Positions 41,175 to 49,426 of a stretch of 64,000 nucleotides of DNA are shown here, one piece after another (the stretch's first letter is position 1; every line of letters starts with the position of its first letter). The notes under the pieces are model-generated. The model was not told where the DNA came from and did not search any database. It worked only from the letters and a program-made list of their open reading frames with translations. Source of the DNA: Planctomycetota bacterium. GTDB taxonomy: Bacteria; Planctomycetota; UBA1135; GCA-002686595. The position numbers and the translations under genes were made by a program. Where the stretch lies: the NCBI GenBank assembly GCA_020638855.1, contig JACKHT010000013.1, positions 5,001 through 69,000 of the forward strand, given 5' to 3'.

Positions 41175-42911
41175 GTGCAGACCTTGCGACTTCCCCACTT
41201 GCCCCGACTCGGGTTCATCTGCCTTGGGCTCGTTGGATGGTGGGCAAGCCCTGCGAGCTTTGCGTGGCAAGTGGTTTTGCACGCGATCCCGGGGACCCAA
41301 CCGGCCGCGACCATGGGGGGAGCCTTGGCTTTGGGAGACGTGAACGCCGATGGGACTCCTGACTGGATCGTGGGCATTCGCAACGGGCAGGTGAACGGGT
41401 TGCCCACGGGTTTGGTGCGGGTGTATTCAGGACTCGACGGGACGTTCTTGCGCGAGTTCGAGGGAACGCAGGGCAACAGCGCCTTCGGATCGGCCTTGGA
41501 CTTTGCTGGCGACGTGAATGGCGATGGGGTTGGCGATGTGATCGTCGGCGCACCGCTGCACCAGGAAGCTGGCGAGATCCAGAACGGTCGGGCTTTTGTG
41601 TTCTCGGGCCTGGACGGCTCGGTGCTGTACAGCCTGGGCGGAGCTGGGTTCTACGACTCGATGGGGTTCGCGGTCTCGGGCGTGGGCGATGCGAACCTGG
41701 ACGGCTTTGCGGACTTTGCCGTGGGCGCTCCAGGCACGGACAACGGAGGGAATGACACGGGATCGGTGACGGTGTACTCGGGTATGGATGGGTCCGTGCT
41801 GCACGCCTTCCAGGGAACCGACCCCGGGGACCTCTTGGGCTCTTCGCTGGCGGCCCTGGGCGACTTGGATGCAGATGGTTTCCCCGACTTCGCCGCCGGC
41901 GCTCGGAACCGCGACGGAGCGCAGGCCAACAACGGGAGCGTGGTCGTGATCTCGGGCCAGTTCGGCACGGTGTTGTACGAACGCTTTGGTTCGGCTGCTG
42001 CGCAATCGATGGGCTACTCGCTGGCTGCGATTGGCGACCTCGATGGAGACTCGAAAGTCGATTGGATTGCGGGTAGCGCCCAGGACGCCCGGGCCGGTTC
42101 GGCTGCGGGCAGCTTCCAGGTGTATTCGGGTGCCAGCGGCTCGCTCTTGTACGACGTGCTCGGAACCAGTGCCGGCGAACGACTGGGTGAGTCCGTGGCG
42201 TCCGCCCAAGACATGGATGGGGATGGCTTGGATGATTTTGTGGTCTCCGCGCCCTACGACGGGCTCAAGGGGGTCAGCGCGGGGCGGGTCGAGGTTCGTT
42301 CGGGAGCAACGGGTTTCGTGCTGTGCACCGTGTACGGTGAGAATGCTTACGACCGTTTGGGCCTGGGCATCTCGAGCGCGGGAGATTTCAACGGCGATGG
42401 CATTCCAGACTTGGCCGTGGGCATCCCGGGTGCCGACTCAGGAGGCAACCTCTCAGGCGAGGTACGCATCTTGGCGGGCTGTCGGCCCCAAGGGACCGTC
42501 TATTGCTCACCGGCAGTCACGAACTCGACGGGGTTCGCAGCGACCCTTTTGGCCAGTGGCTCGGCACAGGTGGCCACCAACCAGTTGACCTTGATCGCCC
42601 AGGAAATCCCGGCGGGGCAGTTCGGTTACTTCCTGGTGGGCTCGAACGCCGGCTGGGTCCCCAATCCGGCGGGCAGCCAGGGCAACCTTTGCCTGGGGGG
42701 CAATCTTGGGCGCTACAACCTAGGCCCCCAAATCCAACTCGCCGGTCCCGACGGCGCGTTCCAATTGGAGCTGGACTTGCAAGCCCTGCCGTTGCCTGGC
42801 TCCCCTCCCGTGACCGCAGGGCAAACGTGGTACTTCCAGTGCTGGTACCGGGACCTGGATCCGATCAGCACGAGCAACTTCTCAGACGCCGTCGAGATCC
42901 TGTTCTCTTGA
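41175..42911 (+). CDS. Secreted FG-GAP repeat protein with shared C-terminal domain
   Basis: The GTG at 41175 gives 578 residues and a signal peptide (FICLGLVGWWASPASFA, about 15-31). Seven integrin-alpha-type FG-GAP blades follow, each with a calcium loop such as DVNADGTPDWIVG, DVNGDGVGDVIVG, DANLDGFADFAVG, DLDADGFPDFAAG, DLDGDSKVDWIAG, DMDGDGLDDFVVS and DFNGDGIPDLAVG. This predicts a seven-bladed propeller. The end is the shared C-terminal domain: YCSPAVTNSTGF, GQFGYFLVGSNA, GNLCLGGNLGRYN, AGQTWYFQCWYRD, SNFSDAVEILFS. Exported; adhesion or ligand binding is the usual role of such propellers. Confidence 0.88.
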   Translation: MQTLRLPHLPRLGFICLGLVGWWASPASFAWQVVLHAIPGTQPAATMGGALALGDVNADGTPDWIVGIRNGQVNGLPTGLVRVYSGLDGTFLREFEGTQGNSAFGSALDFAGDVNGDGVGDVIVGAPLHQEAGEIQNGRAFVFSGLDGSVLYSLGGAGFYDSMGFAVSGVGDANLDGFADFAVGAPGTDNGGNDTGSVTVYSGMDGSVLHAFQGTDPGDLLGSSLAALGDLDADGFPDFAAGARNRDGAQANNGSVVVISGQFGTVLYERFGSAAAQSMGYSLAAIGDLDGDSKVDWIAGSAQDARAGSAAGSFQVYSGASGSLLYDVLGTSAGERLGESVASAQDMDGDGLDDFVVSAPYDGLKGVSAGRVEVRSGATGFVLCTVYGENAYDRLGLGISSAGDFNGDGIPDLAVGIPGADSGGNLSGEVRILAGCRPQGTVYCSPAVTNSTGFAATLLASGSAQVATNQLTLIAQEIPAGQFGYFLVGSNAGWVPNPAGSQGNLCLGGNLGRYNLGPQIQLAGPDGAFQLELDLQALPLPGSPPVTAGQTWYFQCWYRDLDPISTSNFSDAVEILFS

Positions 42912-43063
42912 TCGCGCCGCGCGCCGAGACCGTCCCGGAAAGGTACGCGCCGCCGTTGGGATAGGACCTGGGATGCCCCACATGGGGCAAATGCGGGGCG
43001 CCGCTATGCCCAGGGACGGTCGTGCGGGTAGGCTTGGACGCCCGATCCTTCCACGATCTCCCC

Positions 43064-44392
43064 ATGGCGAAAATCGCGATCCTCGGGGCCGGTGTCTCCG
43101 GCCTTTCCCTTGCCCGCTACCTGGTGCAGGGCGGTGTCTCCCCCAGCGACCTCGTGCTCTTCGAAGCCGGTTCGGTGGCGGGAGGTTTGTGCCGTTCCAA
43201 AACCGTCGATGGCTTCACGTACGACGTGGCGGGCGGGCACATCCTGTTCAGCAAGGACCAGGCCGCCATGGATTGGATGAAGGACGAAGCGGGTGGGCCC
43301 GCGGCCTTCGACCAACGCGACCGCAACACCAAGATTCGCTTCGGCGATCGCTGGGTGCACTACCCCTTCGAAAACGGGATCGGGGACTTGCCCAAGCAAG
43401 CCAACTTCGATTGCCTGGCGGGCTACGTCAAGGCTTGGCACCAGCGCATCACCGATGGTTCGGATGCGCCGCAGACCTTTGGCAAGTGGGTCACTTGGCG
43501 CTTCGGCGATGGCATCGCCAAGCACTTCATGGACCCCTACAACGCCAAGATCTGGAAGCGCGATTTGGACTTCCTGACCTCGGATTGGGTGGCCGGCCGC
43601 GTGCCGGACGCCCCCATCGAGGACGTGTTGCGCGCCGCTGTCGGCATCCGCACCGAGGGCTACACCCATCAAGCGATTTTCTACTACCCCAAGCAGGGTG
43701 GATTCCAGGGCATCACCGATGGCATGGCCGCGAGCCTTGGGAGCTCGGTCCGCTTGAACACGCCCGTGCAGGAAGTCCGCAAGCATGGCAACGGCGTGCG
43801 GGTCAACGGCGAAGAGTTCGACTTGTGCGTTTCGACCTTGACCCTAACGCACACGCCCAAACTCTTCCCCGAGATGCCCGCCCAGGTGGCCGAGGCCATG
43901 CGCACGCTCGAGTACAACGGGTTGGTTTCCATCCTGGTGGCGCTCGACCGGCCCGAGCACCCGGACCTGTCGTGGATCTATCTGCCGCACGATTCGCAAG
44001 GTCCCGCCAACCGGGTCACCTACATGTCGAACTACGCGACGCTCAACGCGCCGCCAGGCAAGACCTCGTTGATGGCCGAAGTCACCGTTCGCGGTGGGCA
44101 GCCGATGCCAGGCAAGGAGCTCGAGGAAGAGGTCCTTGCCGGCTTCGTCGCAGCCGGCCTGATGGGACGCGAAGAAGTGCTCTTCACCGACCGCTCCACG
44201 GTCGACCACGCCTACGTGGTCTTCGACGCGCTCTACCACCAGCGGCGCAAGGTCGCCCTCGGCTGGCTCGAGAGCATCGGCGTCATTCCGCTCGGCCGCT
44301 TCGGTCGCTTCGAATACGACAACTCCGACCAGTGCGTGATCAAGTCGCGAGCCCTTTCGCAGCAGCTGTTGGCCGTGGTCCAAACGGGCTGA
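43064..44392 (+). CDS. FAD-dependent amine oxidase/protoporphyrinogen-oxidase-like protein
   Basis: The ATG at 43064 opens with the dinucleotide-binding MAKIAILGAGVSGLSLARYL (GxGxSG), giving 442 residues. Characteristic blocks are LVLFEAGSVAGGLCRSKTVD, TYDVAGGHILFSKD and the FAD-closing region GFQGITDGMAASLGSSVRLN. It resembles UDP-galactopyranose mutase-like and HemY-like NAD(P)/FAD proteins, often found in sugar or envelope loci. The YNAKIWKRDLDFLTSDWVAG stretch is also typical of this clade. The substrate cannot be told. No obvious operon partner. Confidence 0.8.
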   Translation: MAKIAILGAGVSGLSLARYLVQGGVSPSDLVLFEAGSVAGGLCRSKTVDGFTYDVAGGHILFSKDQAAMDWMKDEAGGPAAFDQRDRNTKIRFGDRWVHYPFENGIGDLPKQANFDCLAGYVKAWHQRITDGSDAPQTFGKWVTWRFGDGIAKHFMDPYNAKIWKRDLDFLTSDWVAGRVPDAPIEDVLRAAVGIRTEGYTHQAIFYYPKQGGFQGITDGMAASLGSSVRLNTPVQEVRKHGNGVRVNGEEFDLCVSTLTLTHTPKLFPEMPAQVAEAMRTLEYNGLVSILVALDRPEHPDLSWIYLPHDSQGPANRVTYMSNYATLNAPPGKTSLMAEVTVRGGQPMPGKELEEEVLAGFVAAGLMGREEVLFTDRSTVDHAYVVFDALYHQRRKVALGWLESIGVIPLGRFGRFEYDNSDQCVIKSRALSQQLLAVVQTG

Positions 44393-44400
44393 GCGGGCCT

Positions 44401-44438
44401 ACACAGCGGGCCAACACAGCGGGCCCATACAGCGGGCA
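44401..44438. repeat. Three tandem copies of an ACAGCGGGC-type unit
   Basis: The unit (A)ACACAGCGGGCC is repeated three times with small changes, just after the stop at 44392 and ahead of the next gene. No function is evident. Confidence 0.55.
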
Positions 44439-44485
44439 GACCTAGGGCGCTTGTGCGTTCACGCCCTCTCCCCCACAATCAGGGT

Positions 44486-46729
44486 GTGAAGAAACTGCCC
44501 CTGGTCCTGGTCCTCATGCTGGTGGCACTCCTTTGGTGGGCTCTTCCGTTTGGGCAGCCGTCGCGGCCCCTCGATCGTCCGAATCCTTCCGAGCCTGCCG
44601 CCAAGCCCACAGCCCTGGGCCCCTCCGAACTGTTGGCCCCCGGCGATGGGGCGTTGCGCTTGGAAGCGCCACCCGCGGCCGTCGCCCAGGATCCTCCGGT
44701 CGCTCCCGAAGCGCCTTCGACCTCGGGCAAGGCCTCCCCCACGTGGGCCGTCCAAGTGTTCGATGCCGATGGACGCGCTGTCCCCGATTTCCGTTTGTAC
44801 CTTTGGCGCGGCAAGGCTGACTCCGAAGTGTTCCTGCGCCAACCAATCCCAGGACTTGGCGGGACGACCGATGCCGACGGGATCCTCGAGTTCGATGGCC
44901 TGTCCGACTGGTTCGCGGCCCACTCGTCGGAAGCAAGCGATGCGTTGTTCGCTTCCCCGATCGAGCTCTACTTAATGGAGTTGGCCGTGAACGTTCCGGT
45001 CGTCCCGGGCGAAGAACCGATGGTGCTGCGCTTGCCTCCAGGCGGTTCGCTCGAATTCTCGCTATTCGACGAACACGATCAGCCCTGGACCGAACAGGCA
45101 AACCTTGAGATTCAACTCGGAAGCCCCGGCCCGAGCGCGCATCGGCCCATCCAAGCTGGGTTTCTCCGCATCCCCTACCTTCCGCTCGATCAAGCTTATT
45201 CGTTCCGCGTAAAGACCAAGGCAGGCTTTGCAGACTTGACCGGCCAGGGCACGCCGCTTGGCATTCAAGGAACGGTGCGCCGTCACCGGTTACGTTTCGA
45301 TCAAAGGGCTGCCCGGTTGACCGCCCAATTGCAAACCGCAGCCGGCGTTCCTTGGAGCGAGGAAACGGTGGCCCTGCACTTCGGAGGGGAGCGTCCCCGG
45401 TCGGCCACCACCACCCAAGACGGGCGCTGCGAAATCCCATTGCGCGAGGGTTGGGTCGGCGCAGCGCAAATCCGGTTGGGCCAGAGCCAGGGCATGATCC
45501 GGAGCCAGGACGCAGGCCAAAACGATGCCTGCCAGGCGGACATCGAGATCCCGGTTTGGAGCCTGGGGGATGTTGTGGACTTGGGCGTGATCGTGCTCGA
45601 TCGACCTCCGGTCGTCGTCGCAGGCAAGGTTTTCGATCCAGAAGGCCGCCCCATCGCTCGCGCGCCCCTGGAGTTCCTGCAGAACCATCCCACGCAAGGT
45701 TGGATTCTTCTCGGGAGCCAGCGCACAGGACGCGACGGCTCGTTCGCCTTTCGGGGAAACCCGGACGATGCTCCCTTCGCCTTCCAATTCGCAGAACCCT
45801 TCGAACAACCGGCTTTTCGGTGGCTCATGCTGCCGGCGGACGCGCTCTACACCCGGGGTGAACTCGACATCCGTCTGCGCGCCCAAAAGGTGGCGCGCAT
45901 CCGTGGTCGCATCGCCGGAATCGACGACCCAAACTTGACGGTATTCTTGCGCTATCCCAATGGTTGGGGCCGGCTCCTCAGGGTGCAGCAGGATGGGACC
46001 TTTTCGAGCATGCGCGAACCAGCGGGCACGGTGGAAGCGCAACTGCTGCGATACGACCAGCTCGATCCACTCGCGAGCCTGGCCGCTGTGACGCTGACCC
46101 CTGGCAGGCCAACCGATGAACGCCTCAACCCATGGCAGGTCTCCGACCAACTGCGCCGTATCACGGTCCATGTGGAGGGTCCAGAAGCCGGGAAGTGGGC
46201 CAAAGTCCGCTATCGAAGGGCCCAGGATGGCAGTTCCTGGTGGATGGCTGGGCCCCCAAGCGAGGACCACTTCACCGTGCTGACCCAAACAGGCGCCGTC
46301 GACTTGGAAGTGACCTGCGAAGGCTGGCGGCCCCAGGTCCTCGAGAATGTGCCCGACGCGGTGGAAGTGCTGTTGGAACCGGCACCCGAAGTCCTGCTCA
46401 ACCTATCGAATTCGGTGTTGCCACCGGGCCCGTCGGACCCGCACGTGGCCATCGTGCTGTGGCCTGACGCGGCGACGGCCGAGGCGTTTCCGGATCCGGT
46501 CGCGGCCAAAGCGCTCGATTCCGAAGGCCGGAGATATCGAGCGTATCTTCCGGGGGTGGGAACCTGGATCCCACGGCTTGTTCGCTGGCCGCTGACGGGC
46601 GGCGAGGGTCGCATTTTGCCCGGGCAAATTCCGGGCATCCGCGTCGGAGAGCAGAGCCCCCAGACCTGCGACGTGCGCGTGGATGCGGGTTGGCTGGAAG
46701 AGACCCTCGAAGTGCTGCGCGCGGAGTAG
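44486..46729 (+). CDS. Large exported or membrane-anchored protein with CarboxypepD_reg-like domains
   Basis: The GTG at 44486 gives 747 residues (VKKLPLVLVLMLVALLWWAL). AGGG lies only two bases ahead, so the GTG at 44453 stays possible. A hydrophobic anchor at about 4-21 is followed by a Pro/Ala linker. Immunoglobulin-like beta domains of carboxypeptidase-regulatory type are suggested by VQVFDADGRAVPDFRLYLWR and VVVAGKVFDPEGRPIARAPLEF with GRDGSFAFRGNP. The rest is beta-rich and not recognised. Probably periplasmic or surface-exposed. The stop lies 24 bases before ggt. Confidence 0.65.
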   Translation: MKKLPLVLVLMLVALLWWALPFGQPSRPLDRPNPSEPAAKPTALGPSELLAPGDGALRLEAPPAAVAQDPPVAPEAPSTSGKASPTWAVQVFDADGRAVPDFRLYLWRGKADSEVFLRQPIPGLGGTTDADGILEFDGLSDWFAAHSSEASDALFASPIELYLMELAVNVPVVPGEEPMVLRLPPGGSLEFSLFDEHDQPWTEQANLEIQLGSPGPSAHRPIQAGFLRIPYLPLDQAYSFRVKTKAGFADLTGQGTPLGIQGTVRRHRLRFDQRAARLTAQLQTAAGVPWSEETVALHFGGERPRSATTTQDGRCEIPLREGWVGAAQIRLGQSQGMIRSQDAGQNDACQADIEIPVWSLGDVVDLGVIVLDRPPVVVAGKVFDPEGRPIARAPLEFLQNHPTQGWILLGSQRTGRDGSFAFRGNPDDAPFAFQFAEPFEQPAFRWLMLPADALYTRGELDIRLRAQKVARIRGRIAGIDDPNLTVFLRYPNGWGRLLRVQQDGTFSSMREPAGTVEAQLLRYDQLDPLASLAAVTLTPGRPTDERLNPWQVSDQLRRITVHVEGPEAGKWAKVRYRRAQDGSSWWMAGPPSEDHFTVLTQTGAVDLEVTCEGWRPQVLENVPDAVEVLLEPAPEVLLNLSNSVLPPGPSDPHVAIVLWPDAATAEAFPDPVAAKALDSEGRRYRAYLPGVGTWIPRLVRWPLTGGEGRILPGQIPGIRVGEQSPQTCDVRVDAGWLEETLEVLRAE

Positions 46730-46753
46730 GGCCTGGCGGCTTACACTGGCTGG

Positions 46754-48448
46754 ATGCTCACGTTTGCCTCGCTCCTCATTTCCAGCGCCATCGCAGCCAC
46801 CCCCCAGCCTATGGATCGCATCACAGGACAACCCTTCGCCACCCGTTCGGTTGTGTTTGGCACCCATGCCATGGCGGCCACCAGCCATCCGATGGCCACC
46901 CAGATCGCCCTGGACGTGATGAAGCAGGGCGGGAACGCGATCGATGCGGCCATTGCTGCCAACGCCTTCCTGGGGTTCGGCGAGCCAACCGGGTCGGGCA
47001 TCGGCGGGGATTTGTTCGCGATTGTTTGGGATGCGAAGAACAAGAAGCTGGTTGGCCTCAACGCTTCGGGCCGTTCGCCCATGGGGCTCAGCCTGGAAGA
47101 AATGCAGTCCAAGGCGGGCGAGAAGATCCCCCCCCTGGGCCCGCTTCCGGTGAGTGTGCCTGGATGCGTCGACGGCTGGTTCCAGTTGCATGACCGCTTC
47201 GGCAAGCTGCCCATGAAGGACCTCTTGGCCCCCACCATCCGTGCGGCGCGCGAAGGGATCCCGGTGCCTCAAACGATCGCCTACTACCTCTCGCGCAGCG
47301 CGACGGTGCTGGGCAGCTACCCCAACTTCGCCGATACGTACATGCCCGGCGGCAAGACCCCCGCCGAAGGCGAACGCTTTGCCAACCCGCGCTTGGCGGC
47401 CACGCTGGAGAAGATCGCCGAAGGCGGAGCGGAAGCCTTCTACCGCGGCCCCATTGCCAAAACCATGGCCGACTTCGTGCAAGCGCAAGGGGGCTACCTA
47501 TCCGTCGAAGACTTGGCCGCGCACCACTCGGACTGGGTCGAGCCCGTGGGCACTTCGTACCGCGGGGTCGAGTTGTGGGAACTACCCCCCAACGGCCAGG
47601 GCATCGCTGCCTTGCAGATGCTCAACCTGCTCGAACCCTACGACCTGGCCTCGATGGGACACCAGAGCGCGGACTTCGTGCACCTGTTCACCGAAGCCAA
47701 GAAGCTCGCCTTCGAGGACCGCGCGCGCTTCTATGCGGACATGGACTTCGCCGACGTCCCCGTCGACTGGCTGATTTCGAAGGAGTACGCACAGGAGCGC
47801 GGCAAGCTGCTCAACCCCAAGAAAGCCGCTCTAGAAATCCCGGCCACGCCCGCCACCCTAGAACAAGGCGACACGGTCTACCTGTGCACCGCCGACTCCG
47901 AGGGCAACATGGTTTCGCTGATCCAAAGCAACTATCGCGGCATGGGGTCCGGCATGGTGCCCCCGGGTTTGGGATTCATGCTGCAGGATCGCGGCGAGTT
48001 GTTCGATCTGACCCCTGGGCGCGCCAACACCTATGCCCCCGGCAAACGCCCCTTCCACACGATCATTCCCGCCTTCGTAACCAAGGACGGCGAACCTTAC
48101 ATCGCCTTCGGCGTCATGGGCGGAGCCACCCAGCCCCAGGCCCACGCCCAAATCCTGATCCACCTGCTCGATTTCGGCATGAACCTGCAGGAGGCCGGCG
48201 ACGCGGCGCGCATCGTGCACACGGGCTCCTCGCAGCCCACTGGCGAGGTCATGCGCGACGGGGGTTGGCTGCAATTGGAATCCGGTTTCGGACCCGAAAT
48301 CCGTAAGGAGCTCGAGCGGCGCGGCCACCGCCTGGGCAAGGACCGCGGATTGTTCGGCGGCTACCAAGCCATCCTGTGGGACCGCGAGCAGCGCACCTAC
48401 CAGGGGGCCTCGGAGTCGCGCAAGGACGGCTACGCGGCCGGATATTGA
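46754..48448 (+). CDS. ggt: Gamma-glutamyltransferase
   Basis: Ggt cleaves gamma-glutamyl bonds (glutathione and related) in the periplasm as a self-processing Ntn-hydrolase. The 564-residue precursor has a short signal (MLTFASLLISSAIAATPQ). Family blocks are VMKQGGNAIDAAIAANAFLG, EPTGSGIGGDLF, the processing site GDTVYLCTADSEGNMVSL with T374 as the nucleophile, and GSGMVPPGLGFML. GGATQPQAHAQILIHLLDFG and GHRLG near the end complete it. The Thr is followed by Val-Tyr and not Thr-His, as in the bacterial acylase-like branch, so substrate range is uncertain. Confidence 0.9.
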   Translation: MLTFASLLISSAIAATPQPMDRITGQPFATRSVVFGTHAMAATSHPMATQIALDVMKQGGNAIDAAIAANAFLGFGEPTGSGIGGDLFAIVWDAKNKKLVGLNASGRSPMGLSLEEMQSKAGEKIPPLGPLPVSVPGCVDGWFQLHDRFGKLPMKDLLAPTIRAAREGIPVPQTIAYYLSRSATVLGSYPNFADTYMPGGKTPAEGERFANPRLAATLEKIAEGGAEAFYRGPIAKTMADFVQAQGGYLSVEDLAAHHSDWVEPVGTSYRGVELWELPPNGQGIAALQMLNLLEPYDLASMGHQSADFVHLFTEAKKLAFEDRARFYADMDFADVPVDWLISKEYAQERGKLLNPKKAALEIPATPATLEQGDTVYLCTADSEGNMVSLIQSNYRGMGSGMVPPGLGFMLQDRGELFDLTPGRANTYAPGKRPFHTIIPAFVTKDGEPYIAFGVMGGATQPQAHAQILIHLLDFGMNLQEAGDAARIVHTGSSQPTGEVMRDGGWLQLESGFGPEIRKELERRGHRLGKDRGLFGGYQAILWDREQRTYQGASESRKDGYAAGY

Positions 48449-48551
48449 TCCCAGGATCGGCGCAAGTTTCCAGGAACCCGTAGGACGCGACGGCCCCTAC
48501 GAGAAGGGGTGGCGCCGCTTGGCCTCGCCATCCCCTAGGATCTAGCTTGCC

Positions 48552-49346
48552 ATGTACGCCCTGCTCACCCTCTTCCTCGTCCTTGCCCTGGCCCTGCTCT
48601 TGGCCCGGGTCGCCACCCAGGCATTGGTTCACACGGGCATGTGCGAAGAAACCGCCCGCTTCCAAGCCTGGTCGTGCCTCTCCGGGGTCGGATTCACCAC
48701 CAAGGAAGCCGAGAGCATCGTCAACCACCCCGTGCGCCGGCAGCTGGCGATGATGCTCATGATGGTGGGCAACGTGGGCGTCGTGACGGTGGTTTCGTCA
48801 TTGATCCTCGCGTTCATCAACAACGCCGAACACAGCATCAGCGCGCTCACCAAGGCTTCGGTGCTGGTGGCTGGGATCGGGATTCTTTGGCTGTTGAGCT
48901 CGAGCCGCTATGTGGACCGTTGGCTCAAGCGGGCGATCGACTGGGCCTTGGACCGCTACACGAAGTTGGGCGTGCGCGACTTTGAAAGTCTGTTGACCCT
49001 TTCGGGCGGCTACCGCGTCTCCGAGCTCTACATCGACGAGGACGATTGGCTGGCGGGCAAGAGCCTGCGCGACTCATGCTTGCGCAAGGAGGGCCTCAAC
49101 GTGCTCGGCATCCGTCGCGTGGATGGATCGTTCGAGGGCGAAATGTCCCCCGAAATCCCGATCCGCAAGGGGGACAGCATCTTTGTGTATGGCCGACTCG
49201 CCTCGATCGAAGCCATCGATCAACGCCGCCGAGGCTGGGATGGGGATCGTGAGCACCGTCAGGCCATCGAAGAACAACAGCGCGCGCTCGAAGAGCAACG
49301 TCGAACGGCGGAAAAAGCTCAGAGCACGCAAGCGACCGCCCCTTAA
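48552..49346 (+). CDS. Membrane protein with TrkH-like half and TrkA-C domain
   Basis: The 264-residue product has hydrophobic helices at about 3-22, 65-95 and 97-117. Between them lies SCLSGVGFTTKEAESIVNHP VRRQLAMMLM MVGNVGVV. This resembles the TGxGFTT selectivity-filter and Gly-hinge region of TrkH/KtrB potassium subunits. Residues 145-222 fit a TrkA-C (RCK_C) ligand-binding domain: YRVSELYIDEDDWLAGKSLR, IPIRKGDSIFVYG. The tail is a charged coiled coil. A full TrkH has eight helices, so this is a reduced version; it may be a regulated channel or an accessory subunit. Convergent with the selenoprotein gene. Confidence 0.7.
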   Translation: MYALLTLFLVLALALLLARVATQALVHTGMCEETARFQAWSCLSGVGFTTKEAESIVNHPVRRQLAMMLMMVGNVGVVTVVSSLILAFINNAEHSISALTKASVLVAGIGILWLLSSSRYVDRWLKRAIDWALDRYTKLGVRDFESLLTLSGGYRVSELYIDEDDWLAGKSLRDSCLRKEGLNVLGIRRVDGSFEGEMSPEIPIRKGDSIFVYGRLASIEAIDQRRRGWDGDREHRQAIEEQQRALEEQRRTAEKAQSTQATAP

Positions 49347-49426
49347 GCGAGCGAGCGAGCCCCAAGGGCCCGCCCGCACCGTAGCCAATCCATACCGCTG
49401 GCCGCTCGTGGCCTAGCGCTGGACTA

